Assembly: GCF_023701525.1 (NCBI RefSeq) | Contig: NZ_JAMQAW010000010.1 | Location: 443,831-507,830 of the forward strand | Length of the DNA stretch: 64,000 bases | Source: Streptomyces albipurpureus | GTDB taxonomy: Bacteria > Actinomycetota > Actinomycetes > Streptomycetales > Streptomycetaceae | Direction of reading: 5' to 3' | In this document: in pieces, positions 33,570-44,500 of the stretch | Layout of the letters: each line of letters starts with the position of its first letter | Numbering within the stretch: the first letter of the stretch is position 1 | Made by a program: the position numbers and the translations under genes | The notes under the pieces: generated by a model | The model's input: the letters and a program-made list of their open reading frames with translations, nothing else | The model's database searches: none | What the model was told of the DNA's origin: nothing

Positions 33570-33619
33570 ACACGGAGAGGTCGCTGCGCTTGGAGGGGGG
33601 CGCAGCGGCCTCTCCGTGT
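33570..33619 (+). terminator. Strong intrinsic terminator after the LAETG gene
   Basis: ACACGGAGAGG (33570-33580) pairs with CCTCTCCGTGT (33609-33619), and CGCTGCGC with GCGCAGCG inside. With one G-T pair between, this makes a 20-bp stem with a short G-rich loop. It starts 22 bases after the stop codon. Confidence 0.92.
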
Positions 33620-33914
33620 GTCCGGACGCGGGCGTTGCGGGGCGCGTAGGAGACGTAGGCGCTGCGGGCGGCGCGCGAACCGTGCGGGAGCCGCCCGTAC
33701 ACGATGCGTCAGAGCACGATGCGTCGGAGCACGATCCGCCCGCAGACGATCCGTCAGAACAGGATCCGCCCGCACCCGATCCCTCAGAACAAGACCGGGC
33801 TGGTCGCAATACCTCGCCGGCGGCTCAAGGCGAGGTGGCGGGTACCGCTGGGCCGCCGGCCCCGGAGGTCATCGGGGGTAGGGCTCCAGGGGCGAGTGCG
33901 GCACGGCAACCGCC
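33620..33914. other. Gene-free stretch with a short tandem repeat
   Basis: No supported gene. Open frames run through it but start inside the terminator or antisense to the GMC gene. It contains the 15-base repeat described separately. Confidence 0.5.
33703..33792. repeat. Six degenerate 15-base tandem repeats
   Basis: Units such as GATGCGTCAGAGCAC, GATGCGTCGGAGCAC and GATCCGTCAGAACAG run head to tail. Alternate units are more alike than neighbours in the second half (GATCCGCCCGCAGAC/GATCCGCCCGCACCC), hinting at a 30-base duplication. No function is evident. Confidence 0.75.
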
Positions 33915-35774
33915 TCAGCCCTCCCGATCCTCGGGGAGCCCCCGGTCTGCGAGAGGCCCCTTGGACCGCGGGATCGTCGGCATCCCCAGAAAGGGCAGCC
34001 GTAGTTCGCCGAACGCCCCTGCCGGCACCGCGGGCGACCTCGGGCGCACCGGAGCCACCCGGGTGTAGACCGCGCCCGGCACTGGACGCGGGTCCTCATC
34101 GCCCTTGTTCGGCCACATCGACATCGCCCGTTCCGCCTGGGCTGTGATCGTCAGCGACGGGTTGACACCCAGATTCGCGGTGACCGCGGCACCGTCCACC
34201 ACCGATACCCCCGGGTGCCCGTACAGCCGGTGGTACGGATCGATCACCCCGGATTCGGCCGTTGCGCCGATCGGGCAGCCACCGAGGAAGTGGGCGGTCA
34301 GCGGAGTGCCCATCAGTTCACCGATGTTGGAGCCGGCGAAGCCGTTGATCTCCTTGGCGAGGAGGGACGCGGCACGGGTCGCCGCCGCGAGTTGGCCCGG
34401 GTTGGGAGCGCCATGGCCCTGGCGCGCGGTGAGCAGTCCCTTCCCCACGCCATGGGGCTTTCGATAGGTCGTGAGTGAATTGTCCAGGGACTGCATCACC
34501 AGTCCGATGATGGTCCGCTCCGACCAGCGCCGGTTGGAGAGCGAGCGGACAGCCCGTAGCGGATGCCGCGCCAGCTGACCGAGCCAGCCCAGCACCCGTG
34601 CCCGGGTTCGATACGGCACCTGAAGGATGGTCAGAGCGCCCATGGCGTTGGAGCCCCTGCCGTAGCGCACCGGCTCGATATGGGTGTGGGGGTCCGGGTG
34701 GATCGAAGAGGTGATGGCGACCCCGCGGGTGAAGTCCACCTGCCGGGCGCCATGGCGTCGGCGATAGCGCCGGTCGTCGGTCTGAGCGCCCACCAACGCC
34801 TCGGAGTTCGTACGGGTGAGTTCCCCGAGCCGCGCCGAGATTCTGGGCAGTCGTCCGGTGTCCTTCATCCGGTGGAGCAGGGTCTGGGTGCCATAGGTAC
34901 CCGCCGCGACGATCACCCGAGACGCGGTGAACGTACGCCGGACCCCATGGCGCCGTTGGTCGCTCGGCGCGGTTGTGACGGCGAATCCGCCCTGCGGTTC
35001 CTCGGTGATGGTGAGTGCCGTCGTCATCGGGTGGACCACGGCACCGGCCCGTTCGGCGAGGTGGAGATAGTTCTCGTTGAGGGTGTTCTTGGCACCGTGC
35101 CGGCAGCCGGTCATGCACTCGCCGCACTCCCGACAGGCGCTGCGGGATGGGCCGGCGCCCCCGAAGTAGGGGTCGGGCACCTCGGTACCGGGAGCCGTCT
35201 TCGCCGTGCCGTCGGCATCCGCCCCATCGCCGAAGAACACTCCGACCGGCGCCAGGTGGAAGGTGTCGCCGACGCCCATCGCCTCGGCGGTCGCCCGGAG
35301 ATGGACATCGGACGCGGTCATGGTCGGATTGATCCGGACGCCAAGCATCCGCCTCGCCTGGTCGTAGAAGGGCTTCAACTCCTGCTGCCAGTCGGTGATG
35401 TCCTTCCACTGCGGGTCCTGGAAGAAGGGCTCGGGCGGTACGTAGAGGGTGTTGGCGTAGTTCAGCGAGCCGCCACCCACCCCGGCGCCCGCCAGGACCA
35501 TCACCTTGCCGAGCAGATGGATGCGCTGGATGCCGAAGAGGCCGAGCGCCGGGGCCCAGAGGAAGTTCCGCAGATCCCAGGAGTTCTTGGGCAGGGTCTC
35601 CCGGGTGAAGCGCCGGCCCGCCTCCAGCACACCGACCCGGTAGCCCTTCTCGGTGAGCCGCAGTGCCGAGACCGAGCCGCCGAAGCCCGAACCGATCACT
35701 ATCACGTCGTAATCGTCTTCACCGCCGACGGGAGGGGACGATGGGCGTTTCCGGGCAGGGGGGACCTCGGGCAT
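33915..35774 (-). CDS. GMC family FAD oxidoreductase (cholesterol oxidase-like)
   Basis: 619 residues. The dinucleotide-binding motif IVIGSGFGGSVSALRLTEKG is at about residues 26-45, and the GMC motif GAGVGGGSLNYANTLY follows. The C-terminal GMC part HFLGGCPIGA...VSVVDGAAVTANLGVNPSLTI gives the flavin/active-site region. A Cys-rich stretch, CRECGECMTGCRHGAKN at about residue 215, is typical of this cholesterol-oxidase-like subgroup. It is predicted to oxidise an alcohol or sterol substrate with FAD. There is no signal peptide and the substrate is unknown. ATG 35774 has GAGGAGAGCC directly upstream. It probably forms an operon with the upstream aldehyde dehydrogenase gene (72-base gap): alcohol then aldehyde oxidation would be a logical pair, though that is inference. 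Confidence 0.92.
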   Translation of the reverse strand: MPEVPPARKRPSSPPVGGEDDYDVIVIGSGFGGSVSALRLTEKGYRVGVLEAGRRFTRETLPKNSWDLRNFLWAPALGLFGIQRIHLLGKVMVLAGAGVGGGSLNYANTLYVPPEPFFQDPQWKDITDWQQELKPFYDQARRMLGVRINPTMTASDVHLRATAEAMGVGDTFHLAPVGVFFGDGADADGTAKTAPGTEVPDPYFGGAGPSRSACRECGECMTGCRHGAKNTLNENYLHLAERAGAVVHPMTTALTITEEPQGGFAVTTAPSDQRRHGVRRTFTASRVIVAAGTYGTQTLLHRMKDTGRLPRISARLGELTRTNSEALVGAQTDDRRYRRRHGARQVDFTRGVAITSSIHPDPHTHIEPVRYGRGSNAMGALTILQVPYRTRARVLGWLGQLARHPLRAVRSLSNRRWSERTIIGLVMQSLDNSLTTYRKPHGVGKGLLTARQGHGAPNPGQLAAATRAASLLAKEINGFAGSNIGELMGTPLTAHFLGGCPIGATAESGVIDPYHRLYGHPGVSVVDGAAVTANLGVNPSLTITAQAERAMSMWPNKGDEDPRPVPGAVYTRVAPVRPRSPAVPAGAFGELRLPFLGMPTIPRSKGPLADRGLPEDREG

Positions 35775-35845
35775 GGCTCTCCTCGGGCAGAAAGAGATGC
35801 TTGATACGGGTGGGTGGCGGCCCTCTTCAGAGCGCTGACCGGCGG

Positions 35846-37450
35846 TCAGCTCAGGCGCAGGGCCTTCAGTGCGCGCAGTGCGTGGCTCATCACGACCGCG
35901 TACTTCTCGTCATCCATGCCCAGCGAGGGTGCCAGCGGCAGCAGTCGTTGCTGGGCGACCGTCTGCGCCTGGGTGAACTTGAGAATCCCCTCCGAGCCGT
36001 GCCGCCGCCCCAGACCGGATTCCTTCATCCCGCCCATGGGGGACCGCACGCTTCCGTAGGTCGCCGCATACCCCTCGTTGATGCTGACCGTGCCGGTGCG
36101 CAGCCGGACGGCGAGCGCGTGGGCCCGCTTGCCGTCGCGGGTCCAGATACTGGCGTTCAGCCCGAACGCGGTGGCGTTGGCCGCCTCGATGACCTCGTCC
36201 TCGTCCGTGAACCGGTAGAGCGAGACCACGGGGCCGAAGGTCTCTTCGGCGCAGACGGCCATCGGCGGCTCGACCCCGTCCAGGATGGTCGGCTCGTAGA
36301 AGTAGGGGCCGATGTCGGGCCGGGCCACCCCGCCCGCGACCACGGTGGCGCCCTTCGCCACCGCGTCCTCGACGTGTTGGGTGACGGTCGCGAGTTGGCG
36401 TGCACCGGCGAGGGAGCCCATGTCGGCCCCGTACGCGAGCCCGTTGCCCAGCCGCATCGCCCGGGTGCGCTCCGCGAACCGCTCGATGAACCGGTCGGCG
36501 ATCGAGTCATGGACATAGAGCCGCTCTATGGCCACGCAGAGCTGGCCGGCCGATGAGAAGCAGGACCGGACGGCTCCGGCGGCGGCCTGCTCGATGTCCG
36601 CGTCACGCAGCACCAGCATCGGGTTCTTGCCGCCGAGTTCGAGGGAGACTCCGATCAGCCGGGCCGCAGCGCCCTGGGCGACCTCACGTCCGGTCCGGGT
36701 GGAGCCGGTGAAGGAGACGTAGTCGGCGTGCCGAACGATCTCAGGGCCTACGACCGGGCCATCGCCGAGGACGACGGGGAAGACCTCAGCCGGCAGGCCC
36801 GCCTCGACGAGCAGATCGCGGGCCCACAGGGCGGTCAGCGCGGTCTCGGTGTCTGGTTTCATCACCACGGCGTTCCCCGCGACGAAGGCGGGGAGCGCGT
36901 CGCCGATGGAGAGTTCCAGCGGGTAGTTCCAGGGCGCGATCTGCCCGATGACCCCGCGCGGCTGACGGAACTCGGTGACCTTGGTCAGGACGGGAACCAC
37001 CCCGGTGTGCCGGCGGGGGCGCAGATAGGCCATGGCCCTGCGGCCGTAGTGGCGGGCGGCGACCGCGACGGCCTGCACCTCCTCATGGGCGTGCAGACGT
37101 GCCTTGCCGGTCTCCAGCTGGATGAGGTCGAGCACCTCGGCCTGGCGCTCCAGGAGCAGGTCGTGGAAGCGCAGCAGTACGGCTGCCCGGGTGCGGATCG
37201 AGGTCGCGGCCCAGCTGGGCTGGGCCGCGCGGGCCCGGGTGAAGGCGAGGGCGACGTCCTCGGGGGTGGCTTCGGGCAGATCGGCCAGCTTGGCCCCGGT
37301 GAAGGGGCTGTGGTTGGCGGTACGCCGGGAGCCGATGACGCCACGGATGAGCTGGGCGACCACCTCGGGCGTGACCACGTCTTCGGCGGTGCGCGCACCG
37401 GCCGGTGCGGGGGCGGTGGGGTTGGTCCCGAGGGGTTTCGACTCCGTCAT
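35846..37450 (-). CDS. Succinic semialdehyde dehydrogenase (NADP-type aldehyde dehydrogenase)
   Basis: 534 residues of aldehyde dehydrogenase fold. Catalytic motifs: SLELGGKNP with the general-base Glu, and FSSAGQLCVAIERLYVH with the nucleophile Cys. The cofactor-binding segment reads PWNYPLELSIGDALPAFVAGNAVVMKPD. Layout and length match the actinobacterial succinic semialdehyde dehydrogenase class (GabD2-like), which feeds 4-aminobutyrate carbon into the TCA cycle via succinate. Other aldehydes cannot be excluded. No gabT or glutamate decarboxylase gene is nearby. Start ATG 37450 (MTESKPLG) lacks a strong ribosome binding site. Confidence 0.92.
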   Translation of the reverse strand: MTESKPLGTNPTAPAPAGARTAEDVVTPEVVAQLIRGVIGSRRTANHSPFTGAKLADLPEATPEDVALAFTRARAAQPSWAATSIRTRAAVLLRFHDLLLERQAEVLDLIQLETGKARLHAHEEVQAVAVAARHYGRRAMAYLRPRRHTGVVPVLTKVTEFRQPRGVIGQIAPWNYPLELSIGDALPAFVAGNAVVMKPDTETALTALWARDLLVEAGLPAEVFPVVLGDGPVVGPEIVRHADYVSFTGSTRTGREVAQGAAARLIGVSLELGGKNPMLVLRDADIEQAAAGAVRSCFSSAGQLCVAIERLYVHDSIADRFIERFAERTRAMRLGNGLAYGADMGSLAGARQLATVTQHVEDAVAKGATVVAGGVARPDIGPYFYEPTILDGVEPPMAVCAEETFGPVVSLYRFTDEDEVIEAANATAFGLNASIWTRDGKRAHALAVRLRTGTVSINEGYAATYGSVRSPMGGMKESGLGRRHGSEGILKFTQAQTVAQQRLLPLAPSLGMDDEKYAVVMSHALRALKALRLS

Positions 37451-37659
37451 GAGGCCGAGGGTACGAGGCGCCGAACACTTTGGGTACCCACGGGTAACAG
37501 CTTTGCCCCCGTCCGGCCACCTCGCCAGCGTTCGCTGGCAGATAAGCCCTGATCAGCGGGTTACACCTGCTCGGGCGCCATGGTGAGGACAGGTGAACGG
37601 CTCGATCGTCCACTGTCCACCAGCGCCGTGGTGGCACCCGCGCCCCCGCTCCGCAGCCC

Positions 37660-39429
37660 TCATAGCTCCTGGATGCTCAGATGCCGGACCACCCGGTCGA
37701 ACAGCTCGCTGCCTTCCTTCGCCGCCCAGCCGTCCGCGGGTCCGGAGACCCGTAGCCGCCAGTACACCTCGGCCGCGCCCTCGCCCGTGGTCACCATCCG
37801 CTCCTGCCAGCGCATCCGTGGCTTGTTGTCGCCGTAGGCGTTGGCCGGCAGATAGACGACGGTCGTGTCGAATGCCTTCTTCCCCTGCTGCTCGGCCGCC
37901 GTCACCGTCACCTTGGGCTCGTCGATCTCCGTGCCGTTCTCGCCGCCCTTTTCGTAGTGATCGCGCCAGGCGGCCTCGGACGGCGGTAGCTCCTTCTCCA
38001 CCTTGGCGGTCTCCACCCGCTCCAGATAGATCTGGAAGACCCCGCTGGGGTCGTAGTAGACGACGCTGCTGCCCCGGATACTGCTGCCCTGGTTCTCCTC
38101 GACCCGCTTGTACTCGGACGGCACCGCCATGTTCGCGGCCACCACCTCGCGGTCGGAACGGACCTCCCAGCCCGCCGGCATCGCGTCATCCGCCCCGCCG
38201 AAGGGGTTGGCGATGACCAGGACGAGGGCGATCGCGGCTGCCAGCAGCCCGCCGCCGAGCCCGTACCGCGCGCCCTTGCTCTGCTGGAGCACCGGCGGCA
38301 CCCAACGGTTTTCGCTGGTCCCCGGGGACTGCGGAACCCCCGGGTGCGACTGGGTGGGGTCATAGCTGATCTGCGGCGGCCGGGCCACGGTCTCCAACGT
38401 CCCCCGGATCTCCGCCGCATCGGGCCGCATGGCCGGATCCTTACGCAGCAGCCGCATCACCAGGGTGCCGAGCGCTCCCGAGCCACGGGCGGGCATCTGC
38501 GGCTCTGCGGAGAGCACGGCCTGGAGGGTGGCGGGGATGTGGGAGCGCCGGTAGGGGGACATCCCCTCCACCGCCGCGTACAGCACCACACCGAGCGACC
38601 AGAGGTCCGACTCGGGTCCCGGGCGCTGCCCCAGCACCCGCTCGGGTGCGATGAACTCGGGAGAGCCGACGAACGCCCCGGTCTCCGTCAGCCCCTGCTC
38701 GCCTTCGACCTGGGCGATGCCGAAATCCGTGAGGACAACGCGCTCGCCCCGCCCCAACAGGACGTTGTCCGGTTTGACATCGCGGTGCAGTACCCCGGCC
38801 TCATGGGCGGCCGCGAGGGCGCCGAGCACGGCGAGTCCGATCCGGGCGGCCTCCCGGACATCGAGGGTGCCCTCCTGGAGGCGAGCGGCGAGCGACTGTC
38901 CGTGCACCAGCTCCATGACGATCCACGGCTTGCCGTCCTCGATCACCACATCGTGCATGGTGACCACGGCGGGGTGCTCGATCCGGGCGGCGGCGCGGGC
39001 CTCGCGCTGCATCCGGAGGTAGACCTTCTCCCGCTCGCCGGCGTTCACATGGTCGGGTACCCGGGGCTCCTTGACCGCCACCTCACGGTCCACCACCTCG
39101 TCGTGCGCCCGCCAGACCGTGCCCATCCCGCCATGACCCAGCTTGCCGACGAGCCGATAGCGGCCACCGATCCGACGCCCCATGCCAGGCTCGCCCAGAG
39201 GTGCCTGGCCCGTCATCGGTAGGCCAGCGGGCTGCGGAGGCACCGGGGCGCTGGCGCCCGGGGGCGTGGTGGAGTACGGGGGCAGTGGCATACCGGCCGG
39301 TGGTGGCACCGGTGTGCCGGGGTACGGCGGAGCTGACCGCGGTGGGGTGGGCGGCGGTGTCTGCGGTGCGTGCGGTGGCCTGAGGTCGTAGCTGGTGGGC
39401 TCGTTCCCCTGGCCCCGGTTGTTCGTCAT
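37660..39429 (-). CDS. Membrane Ser/Thr protein kinase (PknB type), kinase 1
   Basis: 589 residues. A Pro-rich cytoplasmic N-terminus (about 1-75) precedes an intact Hanks kinase domain (about 85-345): glycine loop LGHGGMGTVW, VAVKEPRV with the ATP Lys, HRDVKPDNVLL and LTDFGIAQVEG, then SPEFIAPERV. A juxtamembrane linker, one membrane helix (about 388-410, GGGLLAAAIALVLVIA) and an extracytoplasmic domain follow. The latter starts MPAGWEVRSDRE and shares its layout with the three neighbouring kinases. No PASTA repeats. ATG 39429 has AGGA 7 bases upstream; GTG 39435 is an alternative. It is the last of four kinase genes in the same direction. Confidence 0.95.
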   Translation of the reverse strand: MTNNRGQGNEPTSYDLRPPHAPQTPPPTPPRSAPPYPGTPVPPPAGMPLPPYSTTPPGASAPVPPQPAGLPMTGQAPLGEPGMGRRIGGRYRLVGKLGHGGMGTVWRAHDEVVDREVAVKEPRVPDHVNAGEREKVYLRMQREARAAARIEHPAVVTMHDVVIEDGKPWIVMELVHGQSLAARLQEGTLDVREAARIGLAVLGALAAAHEAGVLHRDVKPDNVLLGRGERVVLTDFGIAQVEGEQGLTETGAFVGSPEFIAPERVLGQRPGPESDLWSLGVVLYAAVEGMSPYRRSHIPATLQAVLSAEPQMPARGSGALGTLVMRLLRKDPAMRPDAAEIRGTLETVARPPQISYDPTQSHPGVPQSPGTSENRWVPPVLQQSKGARYGLGGGLLAAAIALVLVIANPFGGADDAMPAGWEVRSDREVVAANMAVPSEYKRVEENQGSSIRGSSVVYYDPSGVFQIYLERVETAKVEKELPPSEAAWRDHYEKGGENGTEIDEPKVTVTAAEQQGKKAFDTTVVYLPANAYGDNKPRMRWQERMVTTGEGAAEVYWRLRVSGPADGWAAKEGSELFDRVVRHLSIQEL

Positions 39430-39531
39430 GGACACATCCTGGTCACTTTTCGGCCGCGGATGCTACTCACGTCCTCCAGCGGATGCAGACCCGTGACAGT
39501 CCTGGCGAAGGGACAACCGAGGAGGGCCAGG

Positions 39532-41391
39532 TCAGTTGGGGGGCTGCCAACTGCGCAGCATGATGTCGAACTGCCCGCTGGTCACCGACCAGTCTTCGGC
39601 CGGACCGGACATGTAGAGCGCGTACTCGGTGCCGTCGTCGCCGAAGTACATCTGGTCGATGGCGCGCCGAGGACCGGGGAAGGTCTCCCGCTCCGTCCAG
39701 CTGAACTCCCAGAGCGCGGCCTTCGCCCGATCCCGGAAGACATTGGGCTCCAGCCTCAGCCGCTGGTACTCAGGGAGCTTCTCCAGCACCTTCTCCAGGT
39801 CCACCAGATGGGCATGCGGATTCTCGTAGTCCGGTGCGGGGTCTATCCCGATGCGCAGGAGATGGCGGCCGTTGTCGGGTGTGTAGTCGATCTGGCCGCC
39901 CTTCACCCGTCGCTGCCAACCCTGCGGCACCAGCAGGCTGAAGCCCGCCGGGTCCGACACCCGACGCCAGCCCGCCGGCACCTCTTCGGAGCTCTGGGGC
40001 GTGTTGGAGACCGCGATGCGCGGGGCTGGATCAGAGGCAGCGGGGCTCGGGGAGGCAGCACCAGCGGCATCGGTGGACGCACCGGGCCCACCAGATGCGG
40101 AAGGCGCGGCGGACGCGGTGACCTGCGTCCCTCCCGCTGAGGCCGCGTGATCACCGGGGCGATCATCCTCACCCTTGAGGTAGGCGAAGCCCGCGACCCC
40201 GGCCCCGGTCCCCACGATCGCGGCGAGCACCGCAACGACCAGAGCGGTGCGCAGCCGTCCATCGCGCTGCTGAGGTGCCGGTGGGGCCGGCTGCGCGTAC
40301 GGGGGATACGAAGCGGCCGGGGTCGGCGTGGCAGACGGCGCATAGGGGGGATAGGAAGCGGCAGGCGTCGGAGTGGCAGGCGTCGGCGTGGCAGACGGCG
40401 CGTTCGTCGGCGCGGGATAGAGCGGTGCGGGGTGGGCCGGTGCGGGTGGTGGGAGCTGCGGTTGCTGCTGTGACTGGGTCACCGTCCGGGTCGGTGACTG
40501 GGCGAACACCGCTGCGGGGTCCCGGCCCTCCAGCGCCGCCTGAAGCATCTGCTCGGCTTCCCGCGCCGATGGTCGGGCCAACGGGTCCTTCCGCAGCAGG
40601 GCCATGATCACGGGCCCCAGCGGGCCGGCCTGCCGGGGATAGGCCGGATCTTCGTCTATCACCGCCTGCATGGTCGTCAGCGCCGATGTGCGGCGAAACG
40701 GTGACAAGCCCTCCACCGCGGAGTAGAGCGTCGCGCCCAACGACCAGAGGTCGGACGCGGGTCCGGGGTCGGCTCCGCGTACCCGCTCGGGAGCCAGGTA
40801 GTCGATCGACCCGACGATCTCACCGGTCCTGGTGATCGTGGAGTCGCCCTCGATGGCGGCGATGCCGAAGTCGGTTATCAGCGCCCGCCCATCCGGTCCC
40901 AACAGGATGTTCGCCGGCTTCACATCCCGGTGGAGCACCCCGGCCCCATGGGCGGCGCCGAGCGCCCGAAGCACCTCAAGCCCGATCCGCGCCACCTCCG
41001 GGACCGGCATCCGTCCCTCTGGACCATGTTCCGTGATGGCATCGGCAAGTGAGGGTCCGTCAACGTACTGCATGACGATCCAGGGCCGACTGTCGTGGTC
41101 AAGCACATCATGGACGGTGACCACACCGGGATGGCTGATTCGAGCCGCGGCTCGTGCCTCTGTCTGGGTACGGGCATGCAGCACGCTGCGGTCCGCCTGG
41201 GAGACGAACATGCTCCCGGTGAGTTCCTTGATCGCAACGACGCGATGCAGCACCTCATCGTGTGCGCGCCACACCTGCCCCATACCGCCTCGGCCGATGA
41301 CCTCCGCCAGCCGATAGCGCCCTGCGAGTACCTGACCTGTGCCGATGCTCTGAGAGTGCACAGCGTCACCGGTGTTGTGAGTGTTTTCCAC
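39532..41391 (-). CDS. Membrane Ser/Thr protein kinase (PknB type), kinase 2
   Basis: 619 residues. Kinase domain about 22-285: IGRGGMGQVW, VVAIKELTG, HRDVKPANILL and ITDFGIAAIEG, with SIDYLAPERV; all key residues are present. A Pro/Ala/Thr-rich linker carries ATPTPAASYPPYAP repeats (about 310-370). One membrane helix follows (about 379-404, LVVAVLAAIVGTGAGVAGF). The outer domain begins VPAGWRRVSDPAGFSLLVPQGW. The start GTG 41391 has GGGGG 4-8 bases upstream. The function is presumably sensing an envelope or extracellular signal through the outer domain. Confidence 0.95.
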   Translation of the reverse strand: MENTHNTGDAVHSQSIGTGQVLAGRYRLAEVIGRGGMGQVWRAHDEVLHRVVAIKELTGSMFVSQADRSVLHARTQTEARAAARISHPGVVTVHDVLDHDSRPWIVMQYVDGPSLADAITEHGPEGRMPVPEVARIGLEVLRALGAAHGAGVLHRDVKPANILLGPDGRALITDFGIAAIEGDSTITRTGEIVGSIDYLAPERVRGADPGPASDLWSLGATLYSAVEGLSPFRRTSALTTMQAVIDEDPAYPRQAGPLGPVIMALLRKDPLARPSAREAEQMLQAALEGRDPAAVFAQSPTRTVTQSQQQPQLPPPAPAHPAPLYPAPTNAPSATPTPATPTPAASYPPYAPSATPTPAASYPPYAQPAPPAPQQRDGRLRTALVVAVLAAIVGTGAGVAGFAYLKGEDDRPGDHAASAGGTQVTASAAPSASGGPGASTDAAGAASPSPAASDPAPRIAVSNTPQSSEEVPAGWRRVSDPAGFSLLVPQGWQRRVKGGQIDYTPDNGRHLLRIGIDPAPDYENPHAHLVDLEKVLEKLPEYQRLRLEPNVFRDRAKAALWEFSWTERETFPGPRRAIDQMYFGDDGTEYALYMSGPAEDWSVTSGQFDIMLRSWQPPN

Positions 41392-41560
41392 AGTTCCCCC
41401 GACCCGTTCCTAAGAGGCCAGGTTACGGAAGAAGTGCGGCAGTGTGGACAGGCGGGTCACACCCAACTCAGCGTCTTGGCAAGGGCGTCCACCGAGCGAG
41501 GCACCGTCACCGGAGGGCCATGGCCCATCGAGGGGGTATCGCTGCACACTCCATCAGTTC

Positions 41561-44500
41561 TCAGCCAGCGGGACGGTAGCTGTCAGCGGCCTCTCGGTAG
41601 GCCTCGTTCACCTTGTCGCGCTGCTCCTCGGGACCGATCACCTGGACGACGTGATAGCGGCCCTTGTGGATCATCGCGAGATTGCGGACGAACACCTGAC
41701 GGCCGTTGGAGTCCTCCCAGAAGTACTGCCCCTCGGCCATGACCCGCTGACCGACTTCGATCCGCCTCAGCCCGCTGGAGTCGGTCCAGGAAGAGTCGCG
41801 GAACGGCTGGAGCTCACGCTCCTTGTCCTGCTGGTACAGAAGCGGGTCATCGCCGTTGGCCTGCACGCTGTCCCGGCCGGGGACCACGATCAGGGTGAAG
41901 TCGCCGTTGCTGTAGCGGACCTGGCCGATGTCGTTGATGGGCCGGCGCTGCCAGCTCTTGTCCACGACCACCTGGAAGTCTTCGGAGTCCTTGCGCAGGA
42001 CATGGCCGGCCGGGAGATCACCGGCGGTGGCGGAGGTCTGGGGCTGCTGGGAACGGGGACTGCCGGAAGGCTCCGGCGCCGTGGAGGCCTTCGTACCGCT
42101 CGGCTCCGGGCTCTGCCCGGAAGCACTCGGCTGCGGAGCGGTGCTGCCTGGTGGCGCGCCGCGATCCTGCTCATCGGCCTTCGGCAGGAAGAACAGGGCG
42201 TACGCGATGGCCCCGGCCAGCAGCAGGAATATGAGCAGGAGCAGCATCCGGCCGAGCGTCCGAGGGCCGCGCCGCTGCTTCTTCTGCTTCTTGTGGCGGT
42301 GGCGGCCGTGGACCATGTCCGAGTTGGTACGGCGCCGACGGACCAACTCACCACGGCGACGCAGGACGGGGAGCCTGCTGCTGTCCGGCTTCATCGGCGG
42401 TGCGGCCGGTATCTGGACCACATCCACTCCGGCCTCGGGCTCGGGCGCGGAGCGCACCAGCGAACGCAACCAGCCGCGGAGCTCTTCGAAGTCCGGCCGC
42501 TCGGTGGGGTCCTGACGCAGCAGGGATTCCACTACCGGGCGGAGCGGACCGCACTCCTCGGCATAGGCCGGCGGTTCGGAGCAGACCAGCTGAACGAGCT
42601 CGGCGGCGTTCTCCTCCGGGTAGGGGGCATGCCCCTGGACCGAGCGGTAGAGCAGCGCACCGAGCGCCCAGAGATCGGTGGCGGGGCCCACCGGCGCGGC
42701 CAGTTGCCAGTTCTCATGGACGGGGCCGGCCTGTTCGGGGGCCCAGCGCTCGGTGACGGGGCCCACGACGGCGATCCTGGCCTGGCGGGCGCGCTCGGCC
42801 GCGAGCGGGGTGGCGGGGCCCCGGTGGACGGGTGCGTCGGCACCAGCGCGGACCTCGTCCCAGCCCACCGGGGCCGGCGGGGCCACGGCGGGGACGGACT
42901 GCCGCTGAGCGTCGGCGCGCAGCGCCTCATGGCCTGCTCCCCCGCTGTCCCAACCCCCGGTGGCCGGCCGGGCGGGGGTGCTGGGCGTACGAGGTGCGGG
43001 CAGGGCACGGGCAGTCGAGCCCGCGTCGGAACCATGGCCGCCGCCGTGCCCCCGGCCGTCGCCCGCTGCCTGGCCTGGGGCGCTCTGCGCCGTGCCCTGG
43101 GCGGGGAACTCCTCGGGGGGCAGCTGCCGGACGCCGTAGGGGTCGCTGTCGCGATGGGGGTTGTGGCGTGGTTCAAAGCCGCCGCCGGCGGGCAGCGGCG
43201 GCGGGCCGTCCTGTCCGGGGAAGGCGTTGTCCTGCCAGCTGCCGATGAGACGGACCTGCCCGGGGCCGCCCGTGCCGTACCCATCGCGGTCATCACCGTA
43301 CGGGGCGTCGCCAAGGGAGTCGTCGTGGTCGCCCGCGTCGGTGTCGTCCGGATGGCGCTGGGTGAAGCCGGGGACGGGCTCGCCCGGCTTCCGCGCCCAC
43401 CAGTCGGGGTCATTGCCCGTCTGCACCGGAGGGCCCCCGCGCTGCTGCTCCTCCGAGATGCGGGCGGCTGCCCGCGCACCCGCGCGGTAGGCGGCTATCG
43501 CACCGGCCCGGGCCGCCCGGGCGTCTGGCAGCCCACCCGCCGGGCCGGGTTCGGTCCTCGGCGCATAGGGACGCACCAGGCCGGGGTCAGGAGCCATCTC
43601 ATGGGCGTCCGACCGGCCGACGGGGCGGACCTCGCCGTGCGCGCCGTACTCGCCGTATCCAGCGAGACCGTCCTGGCCGCTGCGACCGCCCTGGTCTTCG
43701 CTGTCGTCGCCGTCGTAGCCACTGCCGTGGCCGCCGTCATAGCCGCCGGACTGGTCGTATCCGCCGTACGTCCCGTCGCCACCGACGGTGCCGTAGCCAT
43801 CCTGGTCGGCGTGGTCGTCAGCGCCCGGGCGGCCTATGTGGTCGACGTACCCGGTGTACCCGGTGTATTCGCCGGGGTCCGGGTACGGAAGGCGCTCGGA
43901 GCTCTCGATGGCCTCGACGGGTTCACCGGGCTCGCCCTCTTCGTCGTGGCCGTAGTCGTCGTGGCTGTCATGGCCCTCGTGGTCTTCGTGGTCCTCGTAG
44001 GCGTCAGCGGACTCCAGGGCCAGTTGCTCCGGCAGCTCCTGGGGCACCGGCGAGTAGCCGCAGAGCGCCTCCTCTGCGGCTCCGGCCGCAAGCCCGGTGA
44101 GCACCACCCGACCGTCTTCGCAGACCAGCACCGTGCGGACGGTGATGTTCCGGTGGGTCCAGCCGTGCGCGTGCAGGACCATCAGGGCGGTCAGTACATC
44201 GGATGCGACCTCGGCCGCTCGATAGGGGCTGAGGGGCCTTTCCGCGAGCAGGGCCGCCAGCGGCCGGGCGGCAACGCGCTCGCTCACTATCCACAGGGAG
44301 CCGGCTTCGGCAAAGACATCGAAGACCTGGTCCAGGCGCGGGTGATCGGGGATCTGCGCGGCGGCCTGCGCCGCCTCCATGGCCCGCAGCACCGAGGGAT
44401 CAGCGGGGCTGCGGGCGGCCCGACCCGGGACGCCCCGGCGGGAGGCGGGGGCGCCCAAGGAGCCGTCGGCATCGACGACCTCGGCCTCCACGATCTCCGG

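Noticed and set aside
33616..34068. 150-codon frame with acidic repeats after the LAETG gene
   Set aside because: It starts within the terminator hairpin and its second half runs antisense to the GMC oxidoreductase.
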